A DNA stretch of 64,000 nucleotides from JBNKFV01 sp050289485 (GTDB lineage: Bacteria; Pseudomonadota; Gammaproteobacteria; Pseudomonadales; Cellvibrionaceae): NCBI GenBank assembly GCA_050289485.1, contig JBNKFV010000029.1, positions 310,001-374,000 of the forward strand, given 5' to 3'. A program made the position numbers and the translations under genes. Shown piece by piece: positions 19,027-28,689 of this stretch (position 1 is the first letter of the stretch; every line of letters begins with the position of its first letter). Below the pieces are notes generated by a model that had not been told where the DNA came from, made no database searches, and saw nothing but the letters and a program-made list of their open reading frames with translations.

Positions 19027-19230
19027 ATGTTAGTGAAGGCAGTCATCAAATCCTTTAAACGCATACTGATGACCACTGTGGCAATGGGGATGAGCCACGT
19101 GGTGTTGGCCCATGAAGGTCACGGTGGTGGTAGTGGGTTTATGCACGATGCTGAGCACGCCATGTGGACATTGTCTGGGTTGGCGATAGTGGCATTGGTA
19201 GTAGGTATTTACAAATACCGCTCTCGCTGA
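19027..19230 (+). CDS. Small His-rich signal-peptide membrane protein after ureG
   Basis: 67 residues from ATG 19027, chosen because GGAG at 19017-19020 is well spaced; a start at 18994 lacks one. An N-terminal signal peptide ends at VLA. A His/Gly-rich periplasmic stretch follows (HEGHGGGSGFMHDAEHAMW: four His, two Met), then one transmembrane helix (about 45-62) and a basic tail. It lies 39 nt after ureG in the same direction, where other genomes place HupE/UreJ nickel permeases. It could bind nickel or copper near the inner membrane; I do not recognise a named family and the role is inferred. Confidence 0.6.
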   Translation: MLVKAVIKSFKRILMTTVAMGMSHVVLAHEGHGGGSGFMHDAEHAMWTLSGLAIVALVVGIYKYRSR

Positions 19231-19274
19231 GGCAGTAAGCCCTGAATCGCTGCAGGACCTACCTGGCCGATGTT

Positions 19275-20180
19275 TTAATCGCCTAATGTTCTGATGGCAA
19301 TGGCGGCTGCAGAGGTACGGTTTTCAACACCTAATTTGGGGAATATCTGCTCCAGGTGTTTGTTAACCGTACGTACACCCATGTCGAGAATCTGCGAGAT
19401 GTCCTTATTGGTTTTACCCTGCGCCAGCCAGTAAAGAACTTCAGATTCGCGCGTGGTTAGATTCAGTTTTTCTCTTAGCCTTTCTTCACCGGATACTTTT
19501 GTGCCGTCGCTCAAACGCAAGACAATATCGTTGTCGCTACGGTGCTCAATGTAGGTGACTTCCAGAGGCATGTCGGGCGCTTGTACTGGCAGGGTCTGGC
19601 CGTTTTTCAGAGGGTGTACTAACCAGCTTTGCAGATATGCCGCAAAGTTTTTTTTCAACCACTGATCGCTCGCGTTGGCGCGGGCAAACAGTGCATGGGT
19701 TTGTGGCGTGCCCCAGAGAATATTGCCATCACCGTCAACCGTAAAAATATTCTGGCCAGTAACATCCAGGGCATTCTGCGCACTGGCGGTAAGCCGGGCA
19801 TTGTGAAGGTGTACTTTAATACGGGCCAGCAGTTCGGTTGGGTTTACCGGTTTGGTGAGGTAGTCTACGCCACCGGCATTCAGGCCTTTAAGTATGCTGT
19901 CGGTATCACTGAGGCCGGTCATAAATATCACCGGTATGTTGGCCAGATGCGCATTGGCTTTAATGGCTTTGCAGGTTTCAAAGCCGTTCATGTTTGGCAT
20001 CATGGCGTCCAGTAAAATCATATCCGGGCGCATACGCTGGGCAATAGCCAGTGCCTGCTTGCCTTCCAGTGCTACCAGCGTATCAATACCCGCCTGTTCG
20101 AGTGCGTCGTTAATCAGCGTTAACGAATCCGGTGCGTCATCGACCACGAGTATGATGTCTCGTTCTTTGTTGTTGATCAT
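19275..20180 (-). CDS. Response regulator, REC plus PAS-like plus LuxR HTH
   Basis: 301 residues. The start ATG at 20180 overlaps the kinase stop by 4 nt (ATGA), which decides it over an upstream ATG at 20225. Domains: receiver (about 8-125) with acidic pair VVDD, phospho-acceptor Asp in MILLDAMMP near 54 and Lys in LTKPVNP; a PAS-like middle (NALDVTGQNIFTVDGDGNILWGT); LuxR/FixJ-type helix-turn-helix (LNLTTRESEVLYWLAQGKTNKDISQIL) at the C-terminus. Cognate partner of the kinase just upstream; the likely targets are the adjacent urea genes or a nucleobase pathway, by position. Confidence 0.88.
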   Translation of the reverse strand: MINNKERDIILVVDDAPDSLTLINDALEQAGIDTLVALEGKQALAIAQRMRPDMILLDAMMPNMNGFETCKAIKANAHLANIPVIFMTGLSDTDSILKGLNAGGVDYLTKPVNPTELLARIKVHLHNARLTASAQNALDVTGQNIFTVDGDGNILWGTPQTHALFARANASDQWLKKNFAAYLQSWLVHPLKNGQTLPVQAPDMPLEVTYIEHRSDNDIVLRLSDGTKVSGEERLREKLNLTTRESEVLYWLAQGKTNKDISQILDMGVRTVNKHLEQIFPKLGVENRTSAAAIAIRTLGD

Positions 20181-23100
20181 GAGGTTTCTTCTTGGGTAGT
20201 GATTACGTTTGCCAACCACTCGCACAGCTGCGGATAGCGTAATGCTTTGGTGAATTGTTGTAAGTGGTTGAGCTGGTCTGCGTCGAGAATGTTCGCCTCT
20301 TGTATTGTCACCATTGTTTTATTCACGCCTTTGCAGTAACCGACTTTGGCGTAGGCATCCAACTCGCGCAATAACGCATGTTGTGGCAGCGGGGCAAGCT
20401 GCTTGCCAGAGTGGGTTGGATTAGTTGATGGAATTTCTGCAGTGGCTGAGGACGTTTCGTATTGCCATTGCAAGTGCAGCAGGCGGCCTATTTTTTCCAG
20501 CAGTATACGGTTGCTGATGGGTTTTACCATGTAGTCGTCGTGGGCACAGGTTTCATTCTGCATCGCCAGCAGGTTTTTATGCCGCTCCTGGGCATCTGCC
20601 GATACCATCATAATGGGCGCCTTAATGCCTTGGTTGCGCAGCGTTTGTGCCAGGGTCAGGCCGTCGGTTTCTGGCATGCTAACATCCAGCAGGTAAAGGT
20701 CGGCCCTGGTGTCATCTACCAGTTCCAGACAGCTTTTGGCATCTTGTGCTTCTACAGTGGAAAAGCCCAGCGGGTTGAGAATGTCGGCCATTAACCCTCT
20801 GTGTACCGGTTCGTCGTCAACAATCATAATTACTTTGGTAGCGCCTTCGTAGCCGCGAATTAATCGCGGGGCGGCAGTTTCTTCGTAGGGACTATCAAGG
20901 CGTGAAAGCATCAACGACACGGTAAATTCACTGCCTTGTCCGGGCGTACTGCTAACGCGCAGTTCGCCACCCATCACTTCGGTCAACAGGTGCACAATGG
21001 TCAGCCCTAAACCCGTGCCGGAAACGTTTGGCACATGCAGGTTTCGGATCCGCTCAAACGGCGCCAGTATGCGTTGTTTGTCTTTATCGCTAATGCCGAC
21101 ACCGGTATCCCTCACGGCAAACTCGGCCACTTGATTGCGGTATTTGATGGAGAAGTCGACGCGGCCTTTCTCGGTGTATTTAATAGCATTCGATAGCAAA
21201 TTGATAAGAATCTGGCGCAAACGTTTCTCGTCACCCATCACCACTGGCGGCAAATTGCTGTTTACATGGTAGTGAAACTCAATACCCTTATGTGCTGCTT
21301 GCGGGGCAAACATTTGCACCAACTGCTCCATCAGCTCCGGCAGTTTGAATTTATTGCGATAGATATCCAGCCTGCCGGCTTCAATTTTCGAGAGGTCGAG
21401 TAAGCCCTCAATGAGGTCGGTGAGGTATTCGCCGTTGCGGCGGATTATCTCTAAGCCTTTCTGTACTTCCGGCTCGTTGCCTTGGCGCTGGCTAAGCAAT
21501 TGGGCGTAGCCCAAAACGGATTGTAGTGGGGTGCGCAGTTCGTGGCTGATTCCCGTAAGGTAACGGCTTTTGGCATGGTTAGCGCGCTCGGCAATTTCCT
21601 TGGCTTCCTGCAATGAGCGGTCGGTTGCCTGGTGGGCTTCAATTTCTTCAATCAAGCGCTGGGTTTGTCGGTTTGATTCTTGCTGGGCCACTTCCTGGCT
21701 TTCGTGTGCCAGCAAAAACAACCACGAAATCACGCCGAAAATAATCATCAGGGTGAAGAACAGTGTCCACAGGGTTTGCCAGAGCAAATCTGCTTCGGCA
21801 CCGGCGGTTGGACTCATTTGATAGTAAATGAGCGATAGCAGGGCCGCGGTGACTAAATTGATACAGAAAAAGATGGCAGTAAAGCGACCAATACGGGAGT
21901 CGATGACCGCCACCACTTGCGCCGGCAAGAACAGGCTGAAGAAGTGTGAGGCTTGTTGGGCAAGGCGGGCTTGGGGTTTGCAGCTGTCGAGGCAGCGTGC
22001 ATCAAGCGAACAACAAAGGGAACAAATTGCGCCTTGGTACGCTGGGCAATGACTCATGTCTTGTAATTCAAAAGGCGTCTCACAAATGCAGCATTGCATT
22101 TGTTGCTTGGTCCCAGGCAGTTGTGTATCGAGATGGGTGAGGTCGAGTTCGCCGGTGTGTCTGGCCAGATAATAGCGGCCCTGAGTTATCGCGGCGATAA
22201 CGGGTACGCTAATAAAGCACACCCCGATACTGATAAAGTGCGCAAGGTATTTGGCGGTGGTGCCGAATTGCCCGAGGTAACAGAGTATACCGACGATAGA
22301 TGCCAATACCATGGAGCCAACACCCACCGGGTTTACGTCATACAGGTGCGAGCGTTTAAACTCGATTTTTTTCGGGCTCAGCCCCAACGGCTTGGCAATC
22401 AGCAGGTCTGCCGACAAACTACTCAACCAGCTCAGCGCGATAATGGCAAAAATACCCAGAATGGATTCCAGTGCCCGATAAATGCCAAGCTCCATTAAAA
22501 TAAGGGCAATCACCACATTGAATACCAGCCACACGACTCGCCCGGGATGGCTGTGAGTCAGCCGCGAGAAAAAATTCGACCACGCAATAGAGCCCGCGTA
22601 GGCGTTAGTCACGTTAATTTTCATCTGGGAAATAATCACCATGACCCCCGCCAGCATCAGGGCAAAGGTGGGGGAGTGGGTAATGTAGCCAAACACCATC
22701 TGGTACATATAAACGGGGTCGGTTGCCTGTTCTACGGAGGCACTACGGCTAATGGCAATGTACGCGAGAAACGAGCCCAATAGCATTTTGATCATGCCGG
22801 GAAAAATCCAGCCCGGCCCGGCAAGGGTTAACCAGAACCACCAGCGTTTGCGATTGCTGGCAGTTTTTTCTGGCATAAAACGCAGGTAATCCACCTGCTC
22901 ACCAATTTGCGCCACCATGGCAAAAAATACCGACGCCGCACCGCCAAACAATGCCAGGTTAAAACTGTGGCTGTTGGGTAGGTGGGCAGGTGCGTAATGA
23001 GTCCAGTTGTTGATTTCAGAAAATTCAAAGTATCCCACCACAACTAGAGCAATGCACTGCAATGTGAGCCATAGCGGTTGGGTGCCTATTTGAAAACGGC

Positions 23101-23614
23101 TGATGGCGGTGATGCCGTGGGTCACAATGGGTATAACGGCCAGTGCGCAAATTACGTAGGCAATCTCTAACGGAATGCCGAACATGGCCTTTAGGGCCGA
23201 GGCGAGAATCGCCGATTCAATGGCAAAAAAGAGAAAGGTAAATGAGGCGTATATCAGTGAGGTGATGGTCGACCCCAAATAACCAAAACCGGCGCTGCGG
23301 GTGAGCAGGTCGATGTCGAGCCCGTGTTTGGCTGCGTAGTAGGTAATGGGAAAGCCGGTGACAAAGATCACCAGCGACACGGTAAGCATCGCCCACAGAG
23401 TGTTGGCGAACCCGTAGCGCAGGGTAACCGCGGCGGCAATGGCCTCCAACGCCAGAAAGGCGGTTGCCCCCAGGGCGGTTTTGGCGACTTTATCAATACT
23501 CCATCGCCGTGATTTGGTGGCGGTAAAGCGCAGGGCGTAGTCTTCCAGTGTCTGGTTACCTACCCACTGGTTATACTGTCGGCGCATACGAAAAATCTGT
23601 TGGCTTGCTCTCAT
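20177..23614 (-). CDS. NCS1-type permease fused to hybrid histidine kinase
   Basis: 1145 residues. Residues about 30-490 form a 12-helix nucleobase:cation symporter-1 (Transp_cyt_pur) domain, with ITYYAAKHGLDIDLLTRSAGFGYLGS. A cysteine cluster follows at about 505-550 (QCCICETPFEL, AICSLCCSLDARCLDSC), then two more helices, a coiled coil, a HisKA domain with phospho-His in SHELRTPLQ near 690, HATPase_c with N, G1 and G2 boxes (LLSNAIKYTEKG, DTGVGISDKD, SGTGLGLTIV), a receiver with LLDVSMPETDG, and an alpha-helical tail. A sensor with a transporter as input, analogous in plan to CbrA. Lies beside the urease island. Confidence 0.88.
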   Translation of the reverse strand: MRASQQIFRMRRQYNQWVGNQTLEDYALRFTATKSRRWSIDKVAKTALGATAFLALEAIAAAVTLRYGFANTLWAMLTVSLVIFVTGFPITYYAAKHGLDIDLLTRSAGFGYLGSTITSLIYASFTFLFFAIESAILASALKAMFGIPLEIAYVICALAVIPIVTHGITAISRFQIGTQPLWLTLQCIALVVVGYFEFSEINNWTHYAPAHLPNSHSFNLALFGGAASVFFAMVAQIGEQVDYLRFMPEKTASNRKRWWFWLTLAGPGWIFPGMIKMLLGSFLAYIAISRSASVEQATDPVYMYQMVFGYITHSPTFALMLAGVMVIISQMKINVTNAYAGSIAWSNFFSRLTHSHPGRVVWLVFNVVIALILMELGIYRALESILGIFAIIALSWLSSLSADLLIAKPLGLSPKKIEFKRSHLYDVNPVGVGSMVLASIVGILCYLGQFGTTAKYLAHFISIGVCFISVPVIAAITQGRYYLARHTGELDLTHLDTQLPGTKQQMQCCICETPFELQDMSHCPAYQGAICSLCCSLDARCLDSCKPQARLAQQASHFFSLFLPAQVVAVIDSRIGRFTAIFFCINLVTAALLSLIYYQMSPTAGAEADLLWQTLWTLFFTLMIIFGVISWLFLLAHESQEVAQQESNRQTQRLIEEIEAHQATDRSLQEAKEIAERANHAKSRYLTGISHELRTPLQSVLGYAQLLSQRQGNEPEVQKGLEIIRRNGEYLTDLIEGLLDLSKIEAGRLDIYRNKFKLPELMEQLVQMFAPQAAHKGIEFHYHVNSNLPPVVMGDEKRLRQILINLLSNAIKYTEKGRVDFSIKYRNQVAEFAVRDTGVGISDKDKQRILAPFERIRNLHVPNVSGTGLGLTIVHLLTEVMGGELRVSSTPGQGSEFTVSLMLSRLDSPYEETAAPRLIRGYEGATKVIMIVDDEPVHRGLMADILNPLGFSTVEAQDAKSCLELVDDTRADLYLLDVSMPETDGLTLAQTLRNQGIKAPIMMVSADAQERHKNLLAMQNETCAHDDYMVKPISNRILLEKIGRLLHLQWQYETSSATAEIPSTNPTHSGKQLAPLPQHALLRELDAYAKVGYCKGVNKTMVTIQEANILDADQLNHLQQFTKALRYPQLCEWLANVITTQEETS

Positions 23615-23815
23615 AAGATTTGGCTCTTGGTTTTACGGCCTGTTAACAGGCTCTACTGTGGCCATTGGGTCATCGTAACCCACCCTTGCCTAGTGTCTAT
23701 GCGTTATATTCCCCCCTTCTGCATAGAAGCAAATTACGTGCTAATGTGCTGCTCTCGTAGTTATGGCAAATAGATACGGGTAAGCGTTGCGGTTAACGGT
23801 TTTATAGGAAAGGTT

Positions 23816-24739
23816 ATGGCATCTGTAGGCTTGTTGGCTCTGTTGGATGATATTACAACACTGCTGGATGATGTGGCGGTACTCTCGAAGGTAGCAGCGA
23901 AAAAAACGGCGGGCGTGATTGGTGACGACCTGGCGCTCAATGCCGAGCAGGTATCGGGTATTACCGCTGCTCGTGAATTACCGGTAGTGTGGGCGGTGGC
24001 AAAAGGCTCGTTGCGCAACAAGCTGATTTTGGTGCCTATGGCAATTCTGTTGAGTGCCTGGCTGCCGTGGGTGATCCCCGTATTGTTGATTCTGGGTGGT
24101 CTCTACCTGTGCTTCGAAGGGGTAGAGAAAGTGCTTGAAGTACTATGGCATCGCAAAGGTGCGGCAACAGAGGCAGAGGCTGCCGATCATTTGCACCATT
24201 TGGCGGCTCTGTCGGATGCGGAATTAAAGGCCTACGAACAGACTAAAATCAAAAATGCCATTCGTACCGACTTTATTCTCTCGGCAGAAATTATTGTGAT
24301 TGCACTGGGTGTGGTGCAAAACAGCAGTTTGTGGCAGCAGTTTGTAGTGATCAGCGTGATTGCACTGGGTATTACCGTGGTGGTGTATGGACTGGTGGGG
24401 TTGATTGTTAAGCTCGATGATATCGGATTGGCATTAATGAAAGTTCCTGGCGTGGACCTGGTCGCTCGGGCCAAGCGTAGGTTTGGTTACTGGCTTTTAG
24501 CCGGTTGCCCGTACCTGCTGCGCACCCTCTCGGTATTAGGCACTGCGGCCATGTTTTTGGTAGGTGGCGGCATTCTGTTGCATTACTTCCCTGGCATGCA
24601 CCATTTGTTGGCACCGGTGCTGGCTTGGTCCCTATTGCCGCATGGCCTGACTGAACTGGGAGTCAATGTGCTATTGGGGTTGGTAAGCGGTGTAGTGGTC
24701 TTGTTGCTGGTCAGTGTTGCTCGCAAGGTGCACCGCTAA
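23816..24739 (+). CDS. DUF808 family inner-membrane protein
   Basis: 307 residues. The start MASVGLLALLDDITTLLDDVAVLSKVAAKKTAGVIGDDLALNA is the diagnostic N-terminal block of DUF808 (E. coli YedI family). At least five hydrophobic helices follow, with a charged central loop (about 110-150). The molecular function is unknown. It is a single gene, divergent from the permease-kinase, with about 200 bp between them holding the promoters. Confidence 0.9.
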   Translation: MASVGLLALLDDITTLLDDVAVLSKVAAKKTAGVIGDDLALNAEQVSGITAARELPVVWAVAKGSLRNKLILVPMAILLSAWLPWVIPVLLILGGLYLCFEGVEKVLEVLWHRKGAATEAEAADHLHHLAALSDAELKAYEQTKIKNAIRTDFILSAEIIVIALGVVQNSSLWQQFVVISVIALGITVVVYGLVGLIVKLDDIGLALMKVPGVDLVARAKRRFGYWLLAGCPYLLRTLSVLGTAAMFLVGGGILLHYFPGMHHLLAPVLAWSLLPHGLTELGVNVLLGLVSGVVVLLLVSVARKVHR

Positions 24740-24890
24740 TCCATAAGGAAAACTCGGGCCAGTACCTGCAAATCTGATAATAATTCATACCCTGTGAATA
24801 AAAATGATGTTGTTGTAGCAACGAGGATTTGGTTGAATAGTCAGTGTACTTACAAATTCTCAAGCGCAGCTTTATCTCTGGGAGATAACC

Positions 24891-26384
24891 ATGGTTTCAA
24901 CCGATGACATCACCGCAGTTCAGCACACGCTGGCAAGCAAAACCTTTCAACTTTACATTAACGGGCAGTGGGTTGCGCCAGAGTCAGGTGAAACCTTCGA
25001 GGTGAAAAACCCTTCCACTGGCGAGTGGCTGGCAACCGTCGCCAAAGGCGATAGTCGAGACATCGACAACGCCGTGAAAGCCGCGCGCACAGCGTTTAAC
25101 CAAGGGCCGTGGGCCAGCATGAGCTTTACGGCACGTGCAGAGCTGCTGCAAAAGCTGGCCGATGCCATCAAGGACAATTTCGAAGAGCTGTCGATTATTG
25201 AGTCATTAGACGGCGGCAACCCCGTTGGTCATATTCAGCATGTGGATATTCCCATGGGATTGAAAAACTTGCGGTCTAATGCAGGCTGGGTGGGCAAAAT
25301 TGCCGGTGATGTGGCCACCACGCCGGTGGATGCGGAGTTCTTAACCTACACCATGCGCCAGCCCGTGGGTGTGGTGGGTGCCATTACCCCCTGGAATGCG
25401 CCCCTGCTGATGATTCTGAACAAAATGGGCACAGCGCTGGCTGCGGGTTGCACGGTAGTGGCCAAGCCTGCCGAGCTGGCACCCCTGTCGGCCTTAAAGC
25501 TGGCCGAAATCATTGATGCTGTAGGTTTTCCCCCCGGTGTGGTCAATATTGTTACGGGGCTGGGCCACGAGGCCGGGCAGGCCATTGTTGATCATCCGGA
25601 TATCAACAAAGTGTCGTTTACGGGCTCCACCCGTGTAGGTCGGTCGATTCTGCAAGGTGCCTCTGGCAACATGAAACGGGTAACGTTGGAGCTGGGTGGC
25701 AAGTCACCCATTATTGTATTCCCCGACGCCGACCTTGATGCCGCCGCAGCCGGCATCGCACGCGAAATCTGTTTTAAAACGGGCCAGTACTGTGCGGCAG
25801 GTACTCGCCTGCTGGTGCACGACACAGTGCATGATGCTCTGGTGGATAAGATTGTGGCGATCATGGCCAACATCAAACCCTCGCCAGGCACTGCTGAGCA
25901 ATGCCAGATGGGGCCGATTATTTCCGAAACTCAGCTCGAAAGAGTGCTGGGGTTTGTGCAGCAGGCAGTAGCTGACGGCGCTACCATGCGCTGCGGTGGC
26001 AGCCGCGTTGACCAGCCGGGTTATTTTGTACAGCCCACTGTGCTGACTGGTGTAACCGATGAGATGTCGGTATACAAAGAGGAGATTTTCGGGCCGGTGT
26101 TGTCGGTACAAACATTTACCGATGCTAACAACCTTGATGCTATTGCAGCCATTGCCAACGATACCGAATACGGCCTGGCAGCAAAAATCTGGACCCGTAA
26201 TCTGCGTTCGGCTCACGGCTTAGCACGACGTATCGATGCGGGTCTGATTACCATTAACAGTGGCGGTACTGGCGATGCCCCGCGGCCGTTTGGTGGTTTT
26301 AAACAATCGGGTATTGGCCGCGAAGGTGGGCTCGATGGGCTGCTGGCGTATACCGAGGTTAAATCGGTACAAGTAGGATTCTAA
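24891..26384 (+). CDS. Aldehyde dehydrogenase family protein
   Basis: 497 residues, full-length NAD(P)-dependent aldehyde dehydrogenase. Rossmann motif SFTGSTRVGRSI near 243, catalytic Glu in TLELGGKSPIIVFPDADL near 266, catalytic Cys in FKTGQYCAAGTRLLV near 300, and EEIFGPVLSVQTF near 395. Close to the betaine/gamma-aminobutyraldehyde-type group, but the substrate is not readable. Monocistronic, ending at a bidirectional terminator shared with the convergent HopJ gene. Confidence 0.9.
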   Translation: MVSTDDITAVQHTLASKTFQLYINGQWVAPESGETFEVKNPSTGEWLATVAKGDSRDIDNAVKAARTAFNQGPWASMSFTARAELLQKLADAIKDNFEELSIIESLDGGNPVGHIQHVDIPMGLKNLRSNAGWVGKIAGDVATTPVDAEFLTYTMRQPVGVVGAITPWNAPLLMILNKMGTALAAGCTVVAKPAELAPLSALKLAEIIDAVGFPPGVVNIVTGLGHEAGQAIVDHPDINKVSFTGSTRVGRSILQGASGNMKRVTLELGGKSPIIVFPDADLDAAAAGIAREICFKTGQYCAAGTRLLVHDTVHDALVDKIVAIMANIKPSPGTAEQCQMGPIISETQLERVLGFVQQAVADGATMRCGGSRVDQPGYFVQPTVLTGVTDEMSVYKEEIFGPVLSVQTFTDANNLDAIAAIANDTEYGLAAKIWTRNLRSAHGLARRIDAGLITINSGGTGDAPRPFGGFKQSGIGREGGLDGLLAYTEVKSVQVGF

Positions 26385-26390
26385 AGATGT

Positions 26391-26412
26391 GCCAGGGTTT
26401 GCCGACCCTGGC
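26391..26412. terminator. Bidirectional rho-independent terminator
   Basis: Perfect 8-bp stem GCCAGGGT (26391-26398) with ACCCTGGC (26405-26412), 6-nt loop, followed by a T-rich tract. It lies between the convergent aldehyde dehydrogenase and HopJ-like genes and can serve both. Confidence 0.8.
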
Positions 26413-26417
26413 TTTAC

Positions 26418-26762
26418 TTATTTCTCGGTCAGCGCGGGGGCGTCAAAGCGAATACCGATCCAGCCATCTAAAATAAAGTTGCGAATATTGGCATGGTCGT
26501 CGCCAGCAGGGTTGCCAAGCACGTCGTCTCGATAAAACTTGCCAAACAGTGCCAGGGTTTCAGTTTCACTTAGCTGGTGTAACTCGGCAAACGCAAAGAT
26601 TTTACACGAACCCTCGTTGGTGCCAGCCGCATTGGTGACTTCACCGTTACGAAATGCGGTGGGGGTGTAATGGTAATGGGCTTCAATGGTGGCGATCACA
26701 TCGGCAAACTCTATCGAGTCTGGGTTAGTACGCACCTGGGTAATCAGTTCTGCGGGTGTCAT
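26418..26762 (-). CDS. HopJ type III effector-like protein
   Basis: 114 residues from the ATG at 26762, which begins MTPAELITQV as in the family; an upstream ATG at 26819 adds an unrelated leader. Family blocks include TIEAHYHYTPTAFRNG, NAAGTNEGSCKIFAFA and GDDHANIRNFILDGW. The HopJ family is widespread in non-pathogenic marine bacteria; despite the name there is no secretion context here, and it is probably a housekeeping protein of unknown function. Confidence 0.85.
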   Translation of the reverse strand: MTPAELITQVRTNPDSIEFADVIATIEAHYHYTPTAFRNGEVTNAAGTNEGSCKIFAFAELHQLSETETLALFGKFYRDDVLGNPAGDDHANIRNFILDGWIGIRFDAPALTEK

Positions 26763-27052
26763 AGGGTTTATCTGCCTGTTCAGAATGGAAAAAGCCGGGC
26801 AGTTTACACGACAGTACAATATTTAGCAGTTCTGCTTCTTTTTTTGCGCTGTTGTCCGTTGGCAAAGATTCTGTTTTCTCTTTAATAAACAATGTATTAC
26901 TTGTTCTGCCGGTGGTTTTCGAGTCGAGAGTGGTGGTTTGACAGCTCATTGCACGTCAACTATACCGCTATAATAGTGGTAAATTTACCGGTCGCACTCA
27001 TAGCTATGGATGAATGACCGTAGTTCTCGATAGTATCGAAAAAGGTAGCTCT

Positions 27053-28585
27053 ATGGCTCAAAAGCATATTATCGATGAAGAAGTAACCTTTGGTAATGAC
27101 GAAGAGTTAGTTTCTACCACAGACTTGCGTGGCGTTATTACCTACGCCAACGATGCATTCTGTCGAGTGGCAGGTTTTACCTTGGATGAACTGGTGGGGC
27201 GCAGCCACAATATCGTGCGCCACCCGCATATGCCGAAGGCTGCGTTCGCCGACTTATGGACAAAACTAAAAGCGGGTAAACCCTGGCGTGGGGCGGTTAA
27301 AAATCGTTGTAAAGACGGCCGCTACTACTGGGTAGATGCCTTTGTTACCCCAATTTTTGAAGACAAAAAACTGGTAGGTTATCAGTCGGTGCGTACCAAA
27401 CTGAGTGACCAAACCAAACGCTCGGCTGTCACGCTTTACCGTCGCCTCAATGAAGGTAAAAGCATCGAGTCTTTATTCAGTAAGTTTGGTGTTCGCTTGG
27501 GTATTTTTATCGTAGCCAGCGCTGTGATTGTGGGGTTGTGCTTTAAATCACCCTTGTCAGCATTGCTGCTGCCTCTTTTGCCGTTTGCCTGTTTTTATCA
27601 GGAACTGTTTAAAACCCCGCATTTTTTTAATGAATTGATATCGCAGTACGACAGTGTGTCGCGCATCGTGTATTGCGGTACCGATACGCATAGCCCGGCT
27701 GCCTTTCACTTGGCTATTCAGCAGGGCAAAGTGAGAACTATTATTGGCCGAATTATCGATGAGGCCAACCAGCTCAAGCGTCGAGCAACAAACCTTAATG
27801 GCATTGCTGCAGCGGCAAAAGAAGGGGTAGAAAAAGAAACGGCTGAGCTATTACAGGTATCCAGTGCCGTGGAAGAAATGGTAGCCACCATTAACGAAGT
27901 GGCACGCAACACGGTAACCAGTTCTCAGCGTGTTGCTACCGCCCAACAAGATTGCGAGAAAGCCACCACTGCAATGGCGCATACCATGGATAATGTCGAT
28001 GAGCTGGCGTTGGAAGTGGGGCGTTCGGCCAATGCAGCCAGTGAACTGGTTTCTGAAGCTGAAAAAATTGGTTCGATTATGGATGAGATTCAGGGCATTG
28101 CCGATCAGACTAATTTGTTGGCGTTGAACGCTGCCATTGAAGCTGCACGTGCTGGCGAGTTTGGTCGTGGTTTCTCGGTGGTCGCCGACGAGGTGAGAGC
28201 ATTGTCGAGTCGTACACACAATGCTACCGAGCAAATTCAGCGCTCTATTTCTGAAATTCAGCATACGCTGGTGTCGTGGTCGCAAACCATGTCGCAGGGC
28301 AAAGGCACCGCCGACGATTGTGTGGCCAAGGCCAGAGCGGCACAAGAATTGATTAACAATGTCAATAAAGCCATTACCGATATATCGGGTTTAACCATTC
28401 AAATATCGACAGCAGCCGAAGAGCAAAGCATGGTGTCGGAAGAGATTAATCGCAATATTGTTAATATCAGTGAAGCCTCCAATCACAACCTGGCTCAAGC
28501 AGAGCAAGTGCGTGCAGAAACGGATCAAATCAATAACGGCGTTGCGCTGCTTAGTTCGCTGGGCCAGGCGTTTGGTGAAAAGTAA
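27053..28585 (+). CDS. PAS-domain methyl-accepting chemotaxis protein (Aer-like)
   Basis: About 510 residues from ATG 27053, with AAGG 8 nt upstream. An N-terminal PAS domain (about 20-120: FGNDEELVSTTDLRGVITYANDAFCRVAGFTLDELVG) is followed by two adjacent membrane helices (about 160-195) and a cytoplasmic signalling domain ending with the hairpin tip EIQGIADQTNLLALNAAIEAARAGEFGRGFSVVADEVR. The architecture matches Aer-type energy or redox taxis receptors; the PAS probably binds FAD or haem. It would signal through CheA/CheW encoded elsewhere. Confidence 0.9.
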   Translation: MAQKHIIDEEVTFGNDEELVSTTDLRGVITYANDAFCRVAGFTLDELVGRSHNIVRHPHMPKAAFADLWTKLKAGKPWRGAVKNRCKDGRYYWVDAFVTPIFEDKKLVGYQSVRTKLSDQTKRSAVTLYRRLNEGKSIESLFSKFGVRLGIFIVASAVIVGLCFKSPLSALLLPLLPFACFYQELFKTPHFFNELISQYDSVSRIVYCGTDTHSPAAFHLAIQQGKVRTIIGRIIDEANQLKRRATNLNGIAAAAKEGVEKETAELLQVSSAVEEMVATINEVARNTVTSSQRVATAQQDCEKATTAMAHTMDNVDELALEVGRSANAASELVSEAEKIGSIMDEIQGIADQTNLLALNAAIEAARAGEFGRGFSVVADEVRALSSRTHNATEQIQRSISEIQHTLVSWSQTMSQGKGTADDCVAKARAAQELINNVNKAITDISGLTIQISTAAEEQSMVSEEINRNIVNISEASNHNLAQAEQVRAETDQINNGVALLSSLGQAFGEK

Positions 28586-28689
28586 TCGCTTGGTTGTTCG
28601 TCCAGATTGATGCAGTGACAGGTGCCACTTTTACTCGTTAGGTTCAGGGGCTATAATACGCGCCTCGTATACTGTAACCGGTCAGTAAT

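Noticed and set aside
25704..26216. 170-codon minus-strand frame inside the aldehyde dehydrogenase gene
   Set aside because: Shadow of the coding strand; composition (many His, Cys, Arg) is typical of antisense frames.
26418..26762. HopJ gene as sign of a type III secretion system
   Set aside because: No secretion, chaperone or needle genes nearby; the family is common in free-living bacteria.
26725..26949. Possible small minus-strand gene upstream of HopJ
   Set aside because: Low-complexity, overlaps the HopJ promoter region, no start signal or recognisable domain.
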